DNA from: Hymenobacter cellulosivorans | Lineage (GTDB): Bacteria > Bacteroidota > Bacteroidia > Cytophagales > Hymenobacteraceae | Assembly (NCBI RefSeq): GCF_022919135.1 | Contig: NZ_CP095049.1 | Span: forward strand, 4,964,501 to 5,028,500 | Length of the DNA stretch: 64,000 bases | Direction of reading: 5' to 3' | In this document: one piece after another, positions 52,790 through 58,609 of the stretch | Layout: every line of letters begins with the position of its first letter | How positions within the stretch are numbered: the first letter of the stretch is position 1 | Notes under the pieces: generated by a model | Told to the model about the DNA's origin: nothing | Databases searched by the model: none | The model's input: the letters and a program-made list of their open reading frames with translations, nothing else | Made by a program: the position numbers and the translations under genes

Positions 52790-52932
52790 TCCTGTAATGG
52801 GCAACAAGGCGGGCAGCCTCTCTATTACTGCGCCCTGACCGCTAGGCTACTGCCAGAATTGGCAGGAAGGATTCGAACCTTCGACCTCAGTAACCCTACG
52901 AAGTATGGCTGCCCTACGGCACCACGACAGGA
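52790..52932 (-). ncRNA. Y RNA-like unit D (143 nt) with a complete permuted tRNA-like domain
   Basis: 5' end at 52932. Outer helix: UCCUGU/ACAGGA (52927-52932 with 52790-52795), one mismatch, then 4 bp, bulged U (52921), GC/GC, the G-U/U-G/A-U step, and an 8-bp middle helix GGGCAGCC/GGCUGCCC (52907-52914 with 52811-52818). The head is a cloverleaf in permuted order: anticodon-stem 3' strand UUACUG (52888-52893), variable AGGUC, T-arm GAAGG-UUCGAAU-CCUUC (52866-52882), acceptor CUGCCA-AUUC-UGGCAG closed by a tetraloop (52850-52865), UA, D-arm GCCU-...-GGGC (52832-52847), and anticodon-stem 5' strand CAGUAA (52825-52830). The anticodon stem opens into the Y-type stem through an internal loop holding ACUUCG. 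Confidence 0.8.
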
Positions 52933-52945
52933 TGCTGTGTCGTTC

Positions 52946-52994
52946 GTTGTCAGTTGTCAGTTCGTGCTAACGACTACTCCTGACAACTAACAAC
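52946..52994. repeat. Hairpin repeat of the GTTGTCAGTTGT type, copy 1
   Basis: GTTGTCAGTTGTCAG (52946-52960) pairs over 15 positions with 52980-52994, with one G-U or mismatch, around a 19-base loop. It fills the only sizeable gap inside the array (52933-53005). TTCGTTGTCAGTTGT (52943-52957) recurs exactly in the hairpin at 54682-54737. Confidence 0.65.
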
Positions 52995-53005
52995 AAAAAA
53001 CTAAA

Positions 53006-53151
53006 CTCGTTGGGGCAACTGGGCGCTCAGCCCGTGATCCTGCTCTAACCAACTGAGCTACCGCCAATCCGAAGAACTGACGAGGAGGATTCGAACCTCC
53101 GACCCGGGCATTAAAAGTGCGAAGTAAGGCTAGGCTACGGCACCCAACGAG
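53006..53151 (-). ncRNA. Y RNA-like unit C (146 nt) with a Lys-like permuted tRNA domain
   Basis: 5' end at 53151. Outer helix CUCGUUGGG/CCCAACGAG, 9 bp (53143-53151 with 53006-53014), bulged U (53142), GC/GC. The T-arm GGAGG-UUCGAAU-CCUCC is at 53084-53100. The acceptor UCGUCAG/UUGGCGG (53077-53083 with 53061-53067, 7 pairs including three G-U) is capped by UUCUUCGGA with a cUUCGg tetraloop. The D-arm GCUC-AGUUGGUUA-GAGC is at 53042-53058. CUUUUAA before the T-arm equals a tRNA-Lys(UUU) anticodon loop. The anticodon-stem pairing is less clear here than in unit D. The 3' end is followed by UUUAGUUUUUU, which may end transcription. Confidence 0.75.
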
Positions 53152-53159
53152 GTACTAGT

Positions 53160-53326
53160 GCTATTCTGATTCCGGGGCAACAAGCGGGACGCCCTAACTA
53201 CTGGTGCGTCTACATTTCGCCACCGGCCGCCTCACGGCCGCCGGGCGGGAGTCGAACCCGCACGCCTTGCGGCTTTCAGTTCGGAACGAAGGATTGCGCC
53301 CCTACGGCACCCGAAAAAAGAATAGC
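53160..53326 (-). ncRNA. Y RNA-like unit B (167 nt) with a class II, Leu-like permuted tRNA domain
   Basis: 5' end at 53326. Outer helices pair 53319-53326 with 53160-53167 and 53310-53316 with 53170-53176; bulged U at 53309; GC/GC; middle helix GGGGCGC/GCGUCCC (53296-53302 with 53186-53192). The head has a T-arm GCGGG-UUCGACU-CCCGC (53245-53261), an acceptor of 9 positions with one G-G mismatch closed by a GUGA tetraloop (53223-53244), a D-arm GCG-AAAUGUAGA-CGC (53206-53220) of the tRNA-Leu type, and a separate variable arm GCC-GCAA-GGC (53264-53273). The anticodon stem is CAGU/ACUG. This is a mimic of a long-variable-arm tRNA. Confidence 0.78.
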
Positions 53327-53336
53327 TACAACCAAC

Positions 53337-53466
53337 CCCACCGGGGTAAAAAATGAGAAGCGCGTGCTCTACCAGACTGAGCGACTTTCGCCGGCCATTG
53401 CTGGCGTCGAAAGTCAGGAGTCGAACCTGTTACCCGATGGAACGCTCCCCGACGACACCCGGCGGG
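53337..53466 (-). ncRNA. Y RNA-like unit A2 (130 nt) with permuted tRNA-like domain
   Basis: 5' end at 53466. Outer helix CCCGCCGGG/CCCGGUGGG, 9 bp with one G-U (53458-53466 with 53337-53345); bulged U (53457); GU/AC (as in unit E); middle helix GGGGAGCG/CGCUUCUC, 8 bp with two G-U (53443-53450 with 53355-53362). T-arm CAGG-UUCGACU-CCUG (53415-53429), acceptor CUUUCG/CGAAAG (53408-53413 with 53385-53390) closed by a 17-base loop that can form GCC/GGC, D-arm GCUC-AGUCUGGUA-GAGC (53366-53382). The anticodon stem merges with the middle helix. Confidence 0.75.
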
Positions 53467-53487
53467 AAATTTACCAAGTGAACTCAA

Positions 53488-53634
53488 CCACAGGCCAGGG
53501 CAACAGTCGCCCGCGAATGTTTTCCTACGGCGACCAAAGCGGCCCTAGCGGGATTCGAACCCGTAACCATTCGTTGCCGAACAGCCTGAAAACTACCCAC
53601 GAAGTAACGCTCGGCTACGGCACCTGGCCGGTGG
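53488..53634 (-). ncRNA. Y RNA-like unit A1 (147 nt), first of the array, with a degenerate head
   Basis: 5' end at 53634. Outer helix GGCCAGG/CCUGGCC (53623-53629 with 53493-53499), extended by CCAC/GUGG across one mismatch; bulged U (53622); GC/GC; GCCGUAG on the 5' side and CUGUUGC on the 3' side. The 5' internal loop holds UUACUUCG. A T-arm CGGG-UUCGAAU-CCCG is at 53549-53563. The part where the acceptor and D-arm should be folds differently (GGCC/GGUC, then GUCGCC/GGCGAC), so the tRNA likeness is reduced to the T-arm. Confidence 0.68.
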
Positions 53635-53648
53635 AAGTATGCACCAAG

Positions 53649-53699
53649 TAGTCGGAGGCAGGCCCGGCCCGTTTGGCCTGGCATTTAGGCCCCCGACTA
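53649..53699 (-). other. Structured element between the PARG-like gene and the array
   Basis: UAGUCGG/CCGACUA (53693-53699 with 53649-53655) closes a segment with an inner GGCCU/AGGCC hairpin. It stands just before unit A1 on the minus strand. It lacks the unit signature and a U tract, so a processing site or attenuator is as likely as a terminator. Confidence 0.45.
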
Positions 53700-53742
53700 G
53701 GTTGGCTTTAGATGGTGGAATACATCATGACAGTCAGACGGC

Positions 53743-54582
53743 TTATGAGGTAAGACCTGCCAGTTCGATTTCAAAGGCCCGCAGCACTTGGTGCGGAGCA
53801 TTGGGGTCGAAGATGGCAAAGTCGAGGCGGGAGAAACTGTTGCGCCAGCCGGGCTGGGCCAGCGCTTCGGCAAACAGCCGGGCTACCTGGGCCGGGTCGT
53901 TGCCGAAGACCCCGCAGCCCCAAGCCCCGAGCACCAGGGCCTCGCAGCCGTGGCGGGCGGCCATGCCCAGCACCTGCCGGATACGCCGGCGCATAGTTGG
54001 CGCCAGCTCAGGTAGCAGCTCCGAAGTATTGCGCCGCAGGGCCCCGGCATTCACGGCCGGCGAGGTGATAATGTCGATGCGGTAGGGCTCCGGGAGCCAG
54101 CGGCCGGCGTCATCGAGCAACACCGGCACGCCGGGCGAGTAGATGGCGTAGTCGCTGTAGAGGCCGTTGCGGTGGGCGTTGTGCTGGTACATCTCCGGAA
54201 ACTGCAGCTGGCACGGATACAGCCCCGAGGAGCGGGCCAGGCTTTCTTCCTGGGCCTGGCTGCCGCCCAGAAACCCACCGCCGGGGTTGCGGGCCGAGGC
54301 GAAATTGAGCACCCCGACACGGGCAAATTTCTGGCTTAATTCAGCAGCGGCTTCGAGCGTAGTGGCCTGGTAGACCCGTACTTCGGCCGGCGCCTTGTCG
54401 GTGAGTCCGGGTTCCTGCCCCACCGCTTCGGCGTCCGCCGGCCGGTAAAGCAGACTGCCTTGCACGGCAGCGTGTTGCCAGGCCCCGATGCTGACTTCGG
54501 CTCCTTCCGCGGTGTGGTAGCGGCCGGTTTCGAGAGCGGCGAGGGTGAGGCGGGCCAGTTGTTGACGTTGTTCGCGGTTCAT
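53743..54582 (-). CDS. Microbial PARG-like protein (TIGR02452 family)
   Basis: A 279-residue protein of the macrodomain-related microbial poly(ADP-ribose) glycohydrolase family. The signature is NFASARNPGGGFLGGSQAQE (about residues 93-112) with the GGG-x6-8-QEE catalytic loop, then EESLARSSGLYP, and the late loop GAWGCGVFGNDPAQVA (about 219-234). Such enzymes bind or remove ADP-ribose from proteins or nucleic acids. It lies between the Ro60 gene and the Y RNA array on the same strand, 193 bases after the Ro60 stop. A role in reversing ADP-ribosylation of RNA or of the RNA-repair proteins is an inference from position. Confidence 0.88.
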   Translation of the reverse strand: MNREQRQQLARLTLAALETGRYHTAEGAEVSIGAWQHAAVQGSLLYRPADAEAVGQEPGLTDKAPAEVRVYQATTLEAAAELSQKFARVGVLNFASARNPGGGFLGGSQAQEESLARSSGLYPCQLQFPEMYQHNAHRNGLYSDYAIYSPGVPVLLDDAGRWLPEPYRIDIITSPAVNAGALRRNTSELLPELAPTMRRRIRQVLGMAARHGCEALVLGAWGCGVFGNDPAQVARLFAEALAQPGWRNSFSRLDFAIFDPNAPHQVLRAFEIELAGLTS

Positions 54583-54681
54583 AATGGGGCAGGAATTAGT
54601 CGGACTTCCGCAGGGCGGGGAGCAGCGGCCGAATTGCCGCCGCTCCGTACCGCTTTAGGGTCGCAGAGGGTAGTAGTTGTC

Positions 54682-54737
54682 AGTTGTTCGTTGTCAGTTG
54701 TTTTAACCTCTTTCCTAACAACGAACAACGAACAACT
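54682..54737. repeat. Hairpin repeat of the GTTGTCAGTTGT type, copy 2
   Basis: The arm at 54682-54702 pairs with 54717-54737 at 19 of 21 positions. It contains TTCGTTGTCAGTTGT, identical to the hairpin at 52946-52994. It lies between the Ro60 gene and the PARG-like gene. Confidence 0.6.
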
Positions 54738-54775
54738 AAGAGGGACAGAGAAGCTGAGGGTAATAGGGCTTCCCC

Positions 54776-56299
54776 CTACAGGTCTATTTTTTCAATTTCG
54801 GTTACTGCCGAGCCCCCGTTTTCCAGGGCCTGCAGCACGTCGAATACTTTATCCGACCAGCCGGCAATTAGCGCCACGCCGTGGCCTTCGCGCACTTCGA
54901 TGGGCGCCGAGCCGTGGCCGGCCAAATCGAAGAGGTAGAGCCGGGCCTGGGGGGCCACCGTGCGGCGGTAGTCTATCCAGGCCTGGGCCAGGGTGCCGCC
55001 GTCGCCGGTGCTGTTCCAGAGCTGGCAGTCGGTGAAAATCATCACCTTATCTACCACCTCGCGGTGCTGCAACAGGTCCTTGATGACCAGGTGCCCGTTG
55101 GTGCTGTAGCCCACCTCACCTTCGCGGCGGTAGAACTCCTGCACGTTTTGCAGGGTCCGGCCCCGGGGCAGGCTGATGCGCTTCCAGGTGTCGCCGAACA
55201 TGCCGGTCACTACGTGCCCGCAGCGGCTCTGCAGGAGCATGCCCAGCACCAAGCCCACGTCGTAGAGCAGCACTTTGCTGCGCTGGGACACCGGCTGCTG
55301 CATCGAGCCCGACACGTCGCAGGCGACTACCACGCGGGTGTCGGCCGCGAAGCCGCGCAGGTTGACCACGCTGTGGGCAATGGCCGTTTCCAAGGCTTCC
55401 AGCACCAACGGTACGTAGCCCGACTTCAAGACCAGCACCTCGCGGTAGGCGGCCAGGAAGCGGAAGGGCAGCTGCTTGGCCCGGGCCACGGCCTGCTCAT
55501 TGCTTAGCGTAGCGCACACCCGCTCTACCGCCCCAGCCGACACGTCGGCGTCGAGGATGTTGCGCAGGTTGCGCAGCAAGGCCATGTAGCCCAGCTTGCC
55601 GCTGCTAATCAGGGTTTCCCAGGTGGCGCGGAATGCCGCGGCTCGTTCTTGCGGCGAAGCAAAGGCCTGCTGGCCCAATGCCGACAGTTCGGTTTCCCAG
55701 GTGTAGGGCGTGGGCAGGGTACCGTGCACGAGCTGGTCGAACAAGGCTTGCTGCTCGACGTCCCGGGCCGTGGGGTGCACCAGGAACAGGGCGTCGCGCA
55801 GGCGCACCTGCCCGGCCCGGTCATACTTGGCCAGCTGGTAGCCGTCGAACCGGTTGAAACTCAGGGCCAGGCCTTTCTGCACCTGCTTGGAGAGGCGGTT
55901 AAGGGTTTTCACCCCTGCCCGCTCGTTGGCTCGGGCGTAGTAAGCCAGCAGTTCGGTGATTTCGTCGGCGCGCTGCACCACCCGGGCCACCAGGCGGCTC
56001 ACCAGGCTGTCGCCCTGGTGTAGGCGGGCCAGCTCCACGGTCAGGACCAGAGGCACGGTGCGCAGGTAGAGCTGCTCCCGGGCATAGACCGCCAGACGGG
56101 CCACAAACTCGGGGTCGTTGCGAGCTACCAGGTCCCGCAAGCGCTGCAAGCGGGTGTCGGCCTTTTCGTAGAACTGGTCGCTCAGGGCAGCCGTGGCTAC
56201 GGCGGCGTAGAGCTCCAGCTGGGGCGTGAGCGTATAGGCTACCGCGCCTTCGTGGTTGAGGACGGGCTGAGCTTTGCGGAAGGGTAGATTGAAGCGCAT
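54776..56299 (-). CDS. rsr: Ro60/Rsr protein (TROVE and von Willebrand A domains)
   Basis: A 507-residue Ro60 orthologue. Residues about 15-310 form the TROVE ring of helical repeats (YAREQLYLRTVPLVLTVELA, LLAYYARANERAGVKTLNRL, LGYMALLRNLRNILDADVSA). Residues 320-507 are a VWA domain with the MIDAS motif DVSGSM (Asp about 328), FGDTW and IFTDCQLW. In animals and in Deinococcus and Salmonella, Ro60 binds Y RNAs on its outer rim and damaged RNA in its central hole, and can pair with PNPase or other RNases. The Y RNA-like array 1.1 kb downstream fits this. It follows the PcfJ-domain gene by 61 bases. Confidence 0.95.
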   Translation of the reverse strand: MRFNLPFRKAQPVLNHEGAVAYTLTPQLELYAAVATAALSDQFYEKADTRLQRLRDLVARNDPEFVARLAVYAREQLYLRTVPLVLTVELARLHQGDSLVSRLVARVVQRADEITELLAYYARANERAGVKTLNRLSKQVQKGLALSFNRFDGYQLAKYDRAGQVRLRDALFLVHPTARDVEQQALFDQLVHGTLPTPYTWETELSALGQQAFASPQERAAAFRATWETLISSGKLGYMALLRNLRNILDADVSAGAVERVCATLSNEQAVARAKQLPFRFLAAYREVLVLKSGYVPLVLEALETAIAHSVVNLRGFAADTRVVVACDVSGSMQQPVSQRSKVLLYDVGLVLGMLLQSRCGHVVTGMFGDTWKRISLPRGRTLQNVQEFYRREGEVGYSTNGHLVIKDLLQHREVVDKVMIFTDCQLWNSTGDGGTLAQAWIDYRRTVAPQARLYLFDLAGHGSAPIEVREGHGVALIAGWSDKVFDVLQALENGGSAVTEIEKIDL

Positions 56300-56360
56300 G
56301 GTAGTGAGATGGTGAGATGGTGAACTAGTGGGCTCACCCGAGGTTTGGCAGTCGGGATTA

Positions 56361-57641
56361 TCAGATGTGCTTAGAGAGACTTAGCTGATTTTCAGCGGCC
56401 CAGCGCGTTACCCAGTGCCGCTCGTTGGCGAGCATAGAGCGGTTGTAGCGGCCCCGGGCCTGCACCACGGTGCGGTTGCGGAGCACTTCCAGGGTAATGC
56501 TGCGGGCACCGTCCATTTTAAGGGAAAAGATGCCACAGCGCCCCTTCTGACAGGAGTACAGGTAAGAGGCTACGCAATGGTGCAGGGCCCGGCCCTCTTC
56601 CACCAACTCCTCGTAAGTGCGAAGCTGGGTGATGCGTACGCGCTGATCTTCGCCGCTGCTAAAGTCGCTGACCAGCAGCGGGCTCCAGGTCGTGGATAGC
56701 AGCTCGCCACCGTGGCGCGGGCCCCGGGCCAGCAGGCGGTGCCACTGCTCGGTGTGCAGCAGCACGCTGGCCATGCTGCGGCCCTTCAGCGAAAAGCCCG
56801 GCTGGGGCGGCCCGTCGCCGATACCCACGGTGCGTTTCTGCTGAATCCAGTCGCAGACCGGCCCAAAGTGCTGCGGATCGACCATGGATGCGGCGGCAAA
56901 GAAGTCGACTACCCCGAGCCAGAAGTCGTCGTCGGACCCTACGGTACGGCTCCATTCGGTTTGCAGCACCGGCCCGAGCCAGTCCAGCGCGCCGCGGGAA
57001 GCCAGCTGCCCGTAGCGCAGGGCTTCGATAAAGGTACAGCCGGCCGGGGCCTGCCGCATTTCGTGCTCCTGCTTTTTGGTCAGGGTTCGGGGCAGGCCGG
57101 CAAAGCTGCGCAACGACCGGCCGGCACCCAGGTGAATGGTCAGCTCGGCCAGGTTGACGCCGGCGCAGTTCATTTCACCGGTGGCCCAGGCTTCGAGCAC
57201 CCAGCCGGGCACGTCGCCGTAGCCATCGAAGAGGTGACGCACTAGGCTTTCCAGCTGCCCGTACGCGTTGCGGGTGCGGGGCTGCCAGTCGGCCAGCTCG
57301 CGCTGCCGGCTCCAGTAGTACTTGCCGATCAGGCCCAGAGCCGGCACCACTTCGGGGCGGTTCAGCAGGGCGATGCGCTTGTCGGCCAGGGTCAGCAGCA
57401 CCTGCCGGGTGCGGCGCTGCTCCAGCACGGTGCGGCCCTTGACCCAGTGCCGGTAGCGCAAAGCCAGCGGCGAGTCGGCTTCGACCTGGGCGTACAGCTC
57501 CTTAGAGGTGGCGCAGGAAAAAAGAAACTCTATTTGTTGCCCTGCCGACCACTTGCGGCGGTCGGCGTGCCGGGCTAGGGCTACGAGGGCTTGTTGGGTG
57601 TCCCGGACTTGGCGGGATACGGGTTTGTGACGGTTAGACAT
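56361..57641 (-). CDS. PcfJ-domain protein upstream of Ro60
   Basis: A 426-residue cytosolic protein. The C-terminal 100 residues match the PcfJ-like domain: LVEEGRALHHCVASYLYSC, GIFSLKMDGARSITLEVLRN, VVQARGRYNRSML, with the conserved HHC core. The first 300 residues are alpha-helical without a motif I recognise; the pattern of short helical repeats (ALVALARHADRRKWSAGQQI, RAALLNRPEVVPAL in part) recalls but does not prove a TROVE-like layout. PcfJ domains were first noted on conjugative plasmids and their activity is unknown. It is the first gene of the Ro60 run, so both are probably one mRNA. Confidence 0.8.
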   Translation of the reverse strand: MSNRHKPVSRQVRDTQQALVALARHADRRKWSAGQQIEFLFSCATSKELYAQVEADSPLALRYRHWVKGRTVLEQRRTRQVLLTLADKRIALLNRPEVVPALGLIGKYYWSRQRELADWQPRTRNAYGQLESLVRHLFDGYGDVPGWVLEAWATGEMNCAGVNLAELTIHLGAGRSLRSFAGLPRTLTKKQEHEMRQAPAGCTFIEALRYGQLASRGALDWLGPVLQTEWSRTVGSDDDFWLGVVDFFAAASMVDPQHFGPVCDWIQQKRTVGIGDGPPQPGFSLKGRSMASVLLHTEQWHRLLARGPRHGGELLSTTWSPLLVSDFSSGEDQRVRITQLRTYEELVEEGRALHHCVASYLYSCQKGRCGIFSLKMDGARSITLEVLRNRTVVQARGRYNRSMLANERHWVTRWAAENQLSLSKHI

Positions 57642-57699
57642 CCGGGTGGATTCCCTGCGCGAGGGATATTACCGATAGAAAAATCAGACGAAGACGTAG

Positions 57700-57709
57700 C
57701 CTGTACAGG
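57700..57709 (-). promoter_or_regulatory. Palindrome upstream of the PcfJ-Ro60 run
   Basis: CCTGTACAGG, a perfect 10-base palindrome flanked by ACG and CGT, lies 59 bases before the ATG at 57641. It could be an operator for the Ro60 run. No second copy was found. Confidence 0.35.
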
Positions 57710-57881
57710 AGGCGTAGCGAGCAAGATTCTGAAGCTTTCGTACATGATATTTAGCTTAAAAGTGTGGAAGAAATAAATTCGCGCTTACGCAAATTCAGTT
57801 AGCTATTTAATTTAATTGTTTACCAAAAATACATACCTCTTCCAGGTCGCCTGAAATTAGTTTTCAGCGAATACATAGTAT

Positions 57882-57920
57882 GAAAAAGGCCCGAATTCTG
57901 GGAGAAGCCGGGCCTTTTTC
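57882..57920. terminator. Bidirectional terminator hairpin
   Basis: GAAAAAGGCCCG (57882-57893) pairs perfectly with 57909-57920; both ends carry A/T tracts. It lies in the 500-base spacer 57642-58140, which shows no other gene that I can support. Confidence 0.7.
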
Positions 57921-58082
57921 ACGAATCAGTCACGTAGTATTTACCTACGAGAAATGTTCGACAAAAAATCCCGGCCGCAACCCTGCCAGTCCCGGTTACT
58001 TGACCGTTTGGGCTGAGGTTGATGTAGGAAGCAATCCTGCGAGAGGTGCATGGCCGAAGGATATAAGGGGTTGAAAAACAAA

Positions 58083-58109
58083 CCGCCCGAACCTTATGGG
58101 TTCGGGCGG
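58083..58109 (-). terminator. Terminator of the small minus-strand gene
   Basis: An 11-bp perfect stem (58083-58093 with 58099-58109) is followed on the minus strand by UUUGUUUUU. It lies 31 bases after the stop of the 25-codon frame at 58141. Confidence 0.8.
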
Positions 58110-58140
58110 CGGAAGTATCAGGAGAAAACCTGCTGTTACT

Positions 58141-58218
58141 CTAGCTATACCGAACCACGGCCGAAGCCTCTGGCTTCATCCGATCTTGCTTGCTGGTGTA
58201 GTTAAAGTGGCGGAGCAT
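58141..58218 (-). CDS. Possible 25-residue small protein (or short RNA gene)
   Basis: ATG at 58218 to TAG at 58141 encodes 25 residues beginning MLRHFNYTSK and ending EASAVVRYS, basic and without a membrane segment. A good promoter (TTTG and CATATTTG, 58251-58282) stands upstream and a terminator (58083-58109) downstream, so a transcript of about 160 nt is likely. Whether the frame is translated is unknown; the A-rich leader before the ATG is usual for Bacteroidota. It could instead be a small regulatory RNA. Confidence 0.5.
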   Translation of the reverse strand: MLRHFNYTSKQDRMKPEASAVVRYS

Positions 58219-58250
58219 GGTTTTAGTTGTTTTTCTGTGGTTGAGTGATG

Positions 58251-58282
58251 CAAATATGAAGGGACTTTTTGTATCCACCAAA
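58251..58282 (-). promoter_or_regulatory. Promoter of the small minus-strand gene
   Basis: On the minus strand TTTG (58282-58279) and CATATTTG (58258-58251) are 20 bases apart, a near match to the Bacteroidota TTTG-N19-TAnnTTTG promoter. The A+T-rich spacer 58219-58609 shows no gene. Confidence 0.55.
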
Positions 58283-58585
58283 TTAGTTCGAAAAATAATT
58301 TAAATATTTTTCTATTTAGATTAATTCAACCATTCACAGCAGTAGCAAGGCCTTTGCAAAAGCTATTTAATTACCCTATAGCTTGTTTTGAATACTTAAA
58401 GCAGATACGGCCTAAATTATCAGAGTATTCTCTTACCTGAATTTGCTAGCCGCATACGTTACCTTGCTTACGACAGGTTACAACTATTACCAAAAAACGG
58501 CCGCGACGCATTACGGCTGTATTATCGGCAGATGAAGATTCTATAACCTCTGCGGCTGGCCCCTTACAACCCAACCAGAGCCGGC

Positions 58586-58593
58586 TACATTTG
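58586..58593 (+). promoter_or_regulatory. Candidate -7 box of the ECF sigma gene
   Basis: TACATTTG is a full TAnnTTTG match 17 bases before the GTG start at 58610, which would give a nearly leaderless mRNA. A small hairpin GGCGCA/TGCGCC (58593-58609) abuts the start codon. No -33 box is clear. Confidence 0.45.
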
Positions 58594-58609
58594 GCGCAAA
58601 CTATGCGCC

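Noticed and set aside
52790..53330. tRNA genes with long introns at the anticodon
   Set aside because: Pairing a 5' half with the next 3' half downstream gives acceptor strands that do not match, while pairing within each unit gives 6-9 matched positions.
52790..53563. Ordinary tRNA genes on the minus strand
   Set aside because: T-arms and D-arms are present but in reversed order, and the acceptor strands are joined by short loops, so no 5' leader, 3' CCA end or complete cloverleaf in normal order exists.
46687..56330. TGAGATGGTGA-like short repeats at about 46687, 46930 and 56303
   Set aside because: Too short and imperfect to define an element from three copies; they may be ordinary spacer repeats.
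58023..58060. T-arm-like sequence GTAGG-AAGCAAT-CCTGC in the plus strand
   Set aside because: The loop is not a T-loop and no acceptor or D-arm partners lie nearby. The plus-strand frame over it (57880-58074) starts inside a terminator and has no family likeness.
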